Part shown: piece by piece, positions 58,708 to 64,000 of the stretch
How positions within the stretch are numbered: position 1 is the first letter of the stretch
Layout: each line of letters opens with the position of its first letter
Assembly: GCF_032854445.1 (NCBI RefSeq)
Contig: NC_088300.1
Coordinates: 73,337,005 to 73,401,004 of the forward strand
Reading direction: 5' to 3'
DNA: 64,000 nucleotides
Origin: Liolophura sinensis
Taxonomy: Eukaryota > Mollusca > Polyplacophora > Chitonida > Chitonidae
The notes under the pieces: generated by a model
Told to the model about the DNA's origin: nothing
Databases searched by the model: none
What the model saw: the letters and a program-made list of their open reading frames with translations, nothing else
Program-made: the position numbers and the translations under genes

Positions 58708-58724
58708 TTTTCATCACTCTACAG

Positions 58725-59930
58725 TGTCTAATACAAAGAAAAATATTTCAGTGTTACTAGAGCAACTTACCATTTTTTGATTTTATGACCTATAGATACA
58801 TCGCTTCTATGTTTGATTGGAGATTTAAGACAAAAGGTTTTCACATAACAGAAAAAGTTGAGCAAAACAGAAATGAAAAAGAAGTGGCCTTATAAAGTGT
58901 ATTAAGAGCTGTTACACTGGAGTGAAGTTAGCGATTATTAACAGCGACCATTTAACACAATAGCCACTAAGCCCTTGCGCGCCACAACACCATTAAATCA
59001 AGAAACGAACAAGAACCACACACCAGGATATACGTAGCTACGTAGCCTTTGAAGCCTCCGTATTTAAAACTTAACTTCAAAAGTGCAACACGTCAGTCAG
59101 TTTTCTCTTTTAAATTAGTCTGTTACCCGAAAAAAAAAACAAACAAAAAACCGCAAAAACGTGTGTATGCCAATCCTGTGTTTGGTATATTTTCTTGAGG
59201 CTTGTATTGCAGAAAATTTTCGAAAATATACTTTTTCAACTGGCATCAAAAAACCTTGAGGGGCACTCCTTCCGTAAAAACGCCACAGACACTCTTGGCA
59301 TAGAAAAATGATATAAGCATTGATCTCCCATCGGTATACTCGGGATATTTTCTTAAAAGTGGACAGGTAAAAAAAATCTAGGAAACTTTATCGATCGGCA
59401 CAATTTTATCTAATATAATCGTAAATACGCTACAGACACTCATACATAAACATAGCCTCAAGCAAACTGTGTATCGACAGGTAGGTGAAAATCTTGGGCA
59501 CACTTTCAGTATTGCCATGATGGTTGATTTGGGGCTTAATTAGTAATCTCTCGTTCATAAATTCGGGATATTTTCATAAAACCAGTTAGGTAAACATAAC
59601 CTCAATGGGAATGGTGTATTGATGGGTACTTAGAAATCTTTGGCACAATCTTTCAGTATTACCATAAATACGCCACAAACACCCATGATATGTAAATGAT
59701 GGTTGTATTGGGGTTTAAGTAATAATCTCTCATTTGTAAATTCGGGATATTTTGGTGAAATCGATAGTGCTGACAGATCCTCGAGAAAATCGGTGTATCG
59801 ATCGGCACCAAGAAACTTTGGGCACACTCTTTCAGTATTACCGCAAACACGCCAGAAACACCTGGGTTTTTCGCCAGAGTCTCGAAACAAACGAAACTTT
59901 TAAACTCTCGTTTAATAAATTTGAATTCTT
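58725..59930. other. No gene; loosely repeated AT-rich segments
   Basis: Between 59270 and 59880 phrases such as TTTCAGTATTACC, CGCCACAGACACTC and TCGGGATATTTT recur at irregular spacing, suggesting an old, diverged repeat of about 180 bp. No coding support. Confidence 0.4.
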
Positions 59931-59936
59931 CCGGGC

Positions 59937-60012
59937 TCTGTCCGGTTTCCTCCCACTTTCCTCCCAAATATTCTTTAGTGCGGCGTGAAACACCATTAAA
60001 ATAAATAATTAC
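59937..60012 (+). mobile_element. SINE family A, 3' fragment
   Basis: GCTCTGTCCGGTTTCCTCCC, TTAGTGCGGCGTGAAACACC and ATTAAAATAAATAA match the family 3' end. Confidence 0.55.
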
Positions 60013-60502
60013 ATAAATTTGAAACTACAGGGTCCATTGTTGGAGACCCACTCTTTATTTGTAAATTTTGGATACTTTTTATATATTAAATTGATGATTA
60101 ATATTGACGATCTACCGTCAAAGCGTCACTAAGATACACACACATACATAGTTCCAGATTTCTGGACATCTTTCAGAAAGTGGTTGGGCAACGTTTTTGG
60201 GAAAACCGGAGAGATCTCCGCACTGGCATCTGCATGATATGTACTTACCCAAATGTTGTAAATACGCAATAACGATAATAGTTACTGTTCCAAATATGCA
60301 GTTGAAATGTACATTTGACTAAATCATCCCAATCATTAAATACAACGTTCTGGAATATATTTTTGTCAGATAGTCAGTTTCATAATGCATGCTTGAGTTT
60401 CAAATAATACCTAATTATTTGAAGCAAATCTCTTTAGGTAGATCTACATTCACATGAGGTATTAAGCACATTTCCATCAAGATGCTAATCCAATCAAATT
60501 CT

Positions 60503-60634
60503 CATTGGCCTAATGATTAGAGCATCTGCCTACAAGTCGGGAGACGCTGGGATCATATGTGCACGAATCTAATGACTCATCGTCGTCATATGACTGAAAA
60601 ATTGTTAAGTACGCCGTTAGACACCAAGCATACA
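60503..60634 (+). mobile_element. SINE family B with tRNA-like head
   Basis: TTGGCCTAATGATTAGAGCA matches a tRNA box A, CTGCCTACAAGTCGGGAGAC sits where the anticodon arm would be, and GCTGGGATCA is a weak box B. The conserved block TATGACTGAAAAATTGTTAA follows, ending at GACACCAAGCATACATACAT. This copy shows that the conserved block is the 3' part of a tRNA-derived SINE. Confidence 0.75.
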
Positions 60635-60639
60635 TACAT

Positions 60640-61245
60640 ACCATGGCATCTGCGACTAACTCTTTTATCGCAGATTGCGTATTTCTGATTCATAAAAAGA
60701 TGATTTATAATATATATATTTATATATTTTTCAAACAATAAGGGATGAAACCGTATAAATCTAGTAATCCACCCGACGGAAGACATTAAACACTGACTTT
60801 TCGGTAAAAGACCGAATCTTGTAAGCATGCGCGTCTGTATGTATGAATGTATCTTTATAAGTGTGTATTTATGTATGTCTTTCGATTTTATCCACTAATG
60901 TCAGTACTATGAACATTTTCCGGGTATATATTGAAAATACATTGCAGAATATCGAAAAATTACATATTTAGGCCATGATGAGGAAAAAATGCATATGTCA
61001 GTTAGATAATGATGACGTCACAAATATTTTCAACCGAGCACTGTATACCATCGACGTGTTGGGTTTGCATGCACTCAAAGCTTATGATGGGAGTTCTCGG
61101 GGTGAGGCAGCATGACTTACCTATCTGTTCATTATGTAGGTTAATAATTGAGCATCTCCTTATCAATGTACACATAAAATAAGTTGCCAGTCATTAAAAT
61201 CATTGTGCTCGATCTGAGTAATTGGGTGACAAACGTCATTATGCC
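60640..61245. other. No recognised gene
   Basis: AT-rich, with a short ATATAT tract near 60709. No coding or repeat structure supported before the minisatellite begins. Confidence 0.4.
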
Positions 61246-61249
61246 TGAC

Positions 61250-63113
61250 GAATCTCCGTTAAGTATACCTCAGGCCGAGAACTGTTTAACCTCCTTCGTG
61301 CGTGACAAATCGTTAAGTATACCTCAGGCCAAGAACTGTTCAACCTCCTTCGTGTGTGACAAATCGTTAAGTATACATCAGGCCGAGAACTGTTAAACCT
61401 CCTTCGTGTGTGACAAATCGTTAAGTATACCTCAAGCCGAGAACTGTTTAACCTCCTTCGTGCCTGACGAATTGTTAAGTATACCTCAGGCCGAGAACTG
61501 TTAAACCTCCTTCGTGCCTGACAAATCTCCGTTAAGTATACCTTAAGCCGAGAACTGTTCAACCTCCTTCGAGCCTGACAAATCGTTAAGTATACCTCAG
61601 GCCGAGAACTGTTAAGCCTCCTTCGTGCCTGACAAATCTCCGTTAAGTATACCTCAAGCTGAGAACTGATTAACCTCCTTCGTGCCTGACAAATCGTTAA
61701 GTATACCTCAGGCCGAGAACTGATAAATCTCCTTCGTGCTTGACAAATCGTTAAGTACACCTCAAGCCGAGAACTGTTCAACCTCCTTCGTGCGTGACAA
61801 ATCGTTAAGTATACCTCAAGCCGAGAACTGTTAAACCTGCCTCGTGCCTGACAAATCTCCGTTAAGTATACATCAAGCCGAGAACTGTTAAACCTCCTTC
61901 GTGCCTGACAAATCGTTAACTATACCTCAAGCCGAGAGCTGTTCAACCTCCTTTGTGCCTGACAAATCGTTAAGTATACCTCAAGCCGAGAACTGTTAAA
62001 CCTCCTTCGTGCCTGACAAATCTCCGTTAAGTACACCTCAAGCCGAGAACTGTTAAATCTCGTTCGTGCCTGACAAATCGTTAAGTACACCTCAAGCCGA
62101 GAACTGTTCAACCTCCTTCGTGTGTGACAAATCGTTAAGTATACCTCAGGCTGAGAACTGTTAAACCTCCTTCGTGCTTGACAAATCTCCGTTAAGTATA
62201 CCTCAAGCCGAGAACTGTTAAACCTCCTTCGTGCCTGACAAATCGTTAACTATACCTCAGGCCGAGAACTGTTCAACCTCCTTCGTGCCTGACGAATCGT
62301 TAAGTACACCTCAGGCCGAGAACTGTTCAACCTCCTTCATGCCTGACGAATCGTTAAGTATACCTCAGGCCGAGAACTGTTTAACCTCCTTCGTGCTTGA
62401 CAAATCGTTAAGTACACCTCAAGCCGAGAACTGTTAAACCTCCTTCGTTCGTGACAAATCGTTAAGTATACCTCAGGCCCAGAACTGTTTAACCTCCCTC
62501 ATGCATGACAAATCGTTAAGTATACCTCAGCCCGAGAACTGTTAAACCTCCTTCGTGCCTGACAAATCTCCGTTAAGTATACCTCAAGCCGAGAACTGTT
62601 TAACCTCCTTCGTGCGTGACAAATCGTTAAGTACACCTCAGGCCGAGAACTGTTAAACCTCCCTCGTACCTGACAAATCTCCGTTAAGTATACCTCAGGC
62701 CGAGAAATGTTCAACTTCCTTCGTGCGTGACAAATCGTTAAGTATACCTCAGGCCGAGAACTGTTAAACCTCCCTCGTGCCTGACAAATCTCCGTTAAGT
62801 ATACCTCAGGCCGAGAACTGTTAAACCTCCCTCGTGCCTGACAAATCTCCGTTAAGTATACCTCAAGCCGAGAACTGTTAACCTCCCTCTTGCCTAACAA
62901 ATCTCCGTTAAGTATACCTCAGGCTGAGAACTGTTAAACCTCCCTCGTTCCTGACAAATCTCCGTTAAGTATACCTCAAGCCGAGAACTGTTAAACCTGC
63001 CTCGTGCCTAACAAATCTCCGTTAAGTATACACCTCAGGCCGAGAACTGTTAAACCTCAGTCGTGCCTAACAAATCTCCGTTAAGTATACACCTCAGGCC
63101 GAGAACTGTTCAA
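61250..63113 (+). repeat. 54/57-bp minisatellite, about 34 units
   Basis: Unit GCCTGACAAATCGTTAAGTA, TACCTCAGGCCGAGAACTGT, TAAACCTCCTTCGT (54 bp). A second class has ATCTCCGTTAAG in place of ATCGTTAAG (57 bp). Both lengths are multiples of 3, so long frames appear on both strands (for example minus 61781-61239) without meaning. The 57-bp class becomes dominant toward the right end (after 62780), where units also carry CCTCCCTCGTGCC. Confidence 0.9.
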
Positions 63114-64000
63114 CCGGCCCAATGCATTTCTCAGATCTCAAAAAGGGTGCAGTACCTGTTCCCTAGTTGTGGAATGAATATATAATGATTTTTTTTTTTC
63201 AATAGACACTGCCGTAGTTATTATAAAGATGATGGAAGTATTGGTGATGTTGATCGATCAACACTTAGAATCATACACCACGTTATTTCGATATGCCTTC
63301 TGTCACGAAAATCAATAATATTATATGACATTACTTTACCTCCCAGAAGTAAGCTTACAATGATTAGTTGTGGATTATTTGAGCTATTTTAAAATTTATT
63401 GTGTAGATAATCTTTTCAGGTAGTATCATTAAACGACCTGAAATTAGTCGTATAACATGCTGCTTACATGTCACCAAGATACCACTTGGGCACATATACT
63501 TTCCCTAGATATCAACTCAAATAGATATGTAAAACTGAAGAAAAAAGTCACAACTCTAATGTTCGAAATAACACCAACGTTAACAGCAAAAACGTTAAAA
63601 TAATATGTAAAAAGTGCCTCTAAAGGCATGAAAATAAAGGGTAGCTGAAAGTAAAACGCTACATGTAAAATATTTATTAACTCTAAACGTTAAAAAATGA
63701 AATATACAGACTGCACAGTCAAGGCAATAACAAAAGTGGTACTCTGGAATACTAAAAACCACATCATCTGCTGTTTTATTCCGTAGATCTTAGTTCTTTT
63801 TATGTTTAGAATTGAAGAAATGCATTTACATTTTATACATTAAGATTTTGTTGTAGTCTACTGTTAATGGCTTTATACTTTTACCGTTCAAATGACTTTT
63901 TGGGTTCAGTTTTGTTTACTTTTAGCGCTAGTTATTGTAAATACAAGGCATCGTTTTAATGAATAAAAAAAGTCATATTTCTGAGCTTTTTTGTAAACGT
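63114..64000. other. No recognised feature
   Basis: AT-rich sequence to the window edge. No coding segment above background. Confidence 0.4.

Noticed and set aside
61239-62900. Long repeat-encoded frames on both strands
   Set aside because: Produced by 54/57-bp units divisible by 3; they are interrupted wherever a unit mutates and show no coding features.

Overview
The window is eukaryotic, AT-rich, intron-containing DNA, most likely from a marine mollusc (probably a bivalve). The evidence is the molluscan-type tRNA-derived SINEs (tail 'tttacgccgtactcaagaat', (AAATA)n ends), a second SINE family with the 'aacaatttttcagtcatatg' block, metazoan splice signals, a Toll-like receptor, an invertebrate sarcoplasmic calcium-binding protein and a sushi-domain membrane protein. 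Species assignment is inference.

Layout. 1-1.06 kb is a GC-richer, broken minus-strand coding region of mobile-element or virus-like character. 1.70-11.96 kb is one tandem array of 110 units of exactly 93 bp. It is free of stops in all three forward frames over long stretches, so it imitates a 3,084-residue protein; I treat it as a satellite. 12.1-25.45 kb carries a gene on the minus strand that only shows when exons are joined: nine phase-consistent exons give a cysteine-rich segment, one sushi/CCP domain, an acidic stalk, a transmembrane helix and a short tail. Its largest intron holds three tandem 1.3-kb repeat units plus an older half unit and four copies of a hairpin element. 25.9-31 kb holds three minisatellites (61, 68 and about 29 bp). 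32.6-35.1 kb is a sarcoplasmic calcium-binding protein gene (minus strand) with its coding exon, a probable 5' UTR exon and a TATA box. 37.1-39.4 kb is a wrecked LINE with a SINE inserted in it. 46.2-46.9 kb is a Gypsy reverse-transcriptase fragment. 47.47-49.66 kb is a Toll-like receptor on the minus strand broken by about five frameshifts. Its signal-peptide end abuts a 22-bp minisatellite, beyond which a second copy of the signal-peptide segment lies. 50.98-53.3 kb is a decayed THAP/DDE_4 transposon. Two 453-bp copies of a MITE, apparently identical, lie at 54.3 and 57.2 kb. 61.25-63.1 kb is a 54/57-bp minisatellite.

The only intact coding region seen end to end is the calcium-binding protein. 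The sushi gene lacks a secure first exon. The genes do not form a pathway; the Toll-like receptor and the sushi membrane protein are both cell-surface proteins of the kind used in innate immunity, but that link is inference. The strongest unexplained structures are the indel-free 93-bp array with higher-order structure and the 1.3-kb units, which carry clustered transcription-factor consensus sites.
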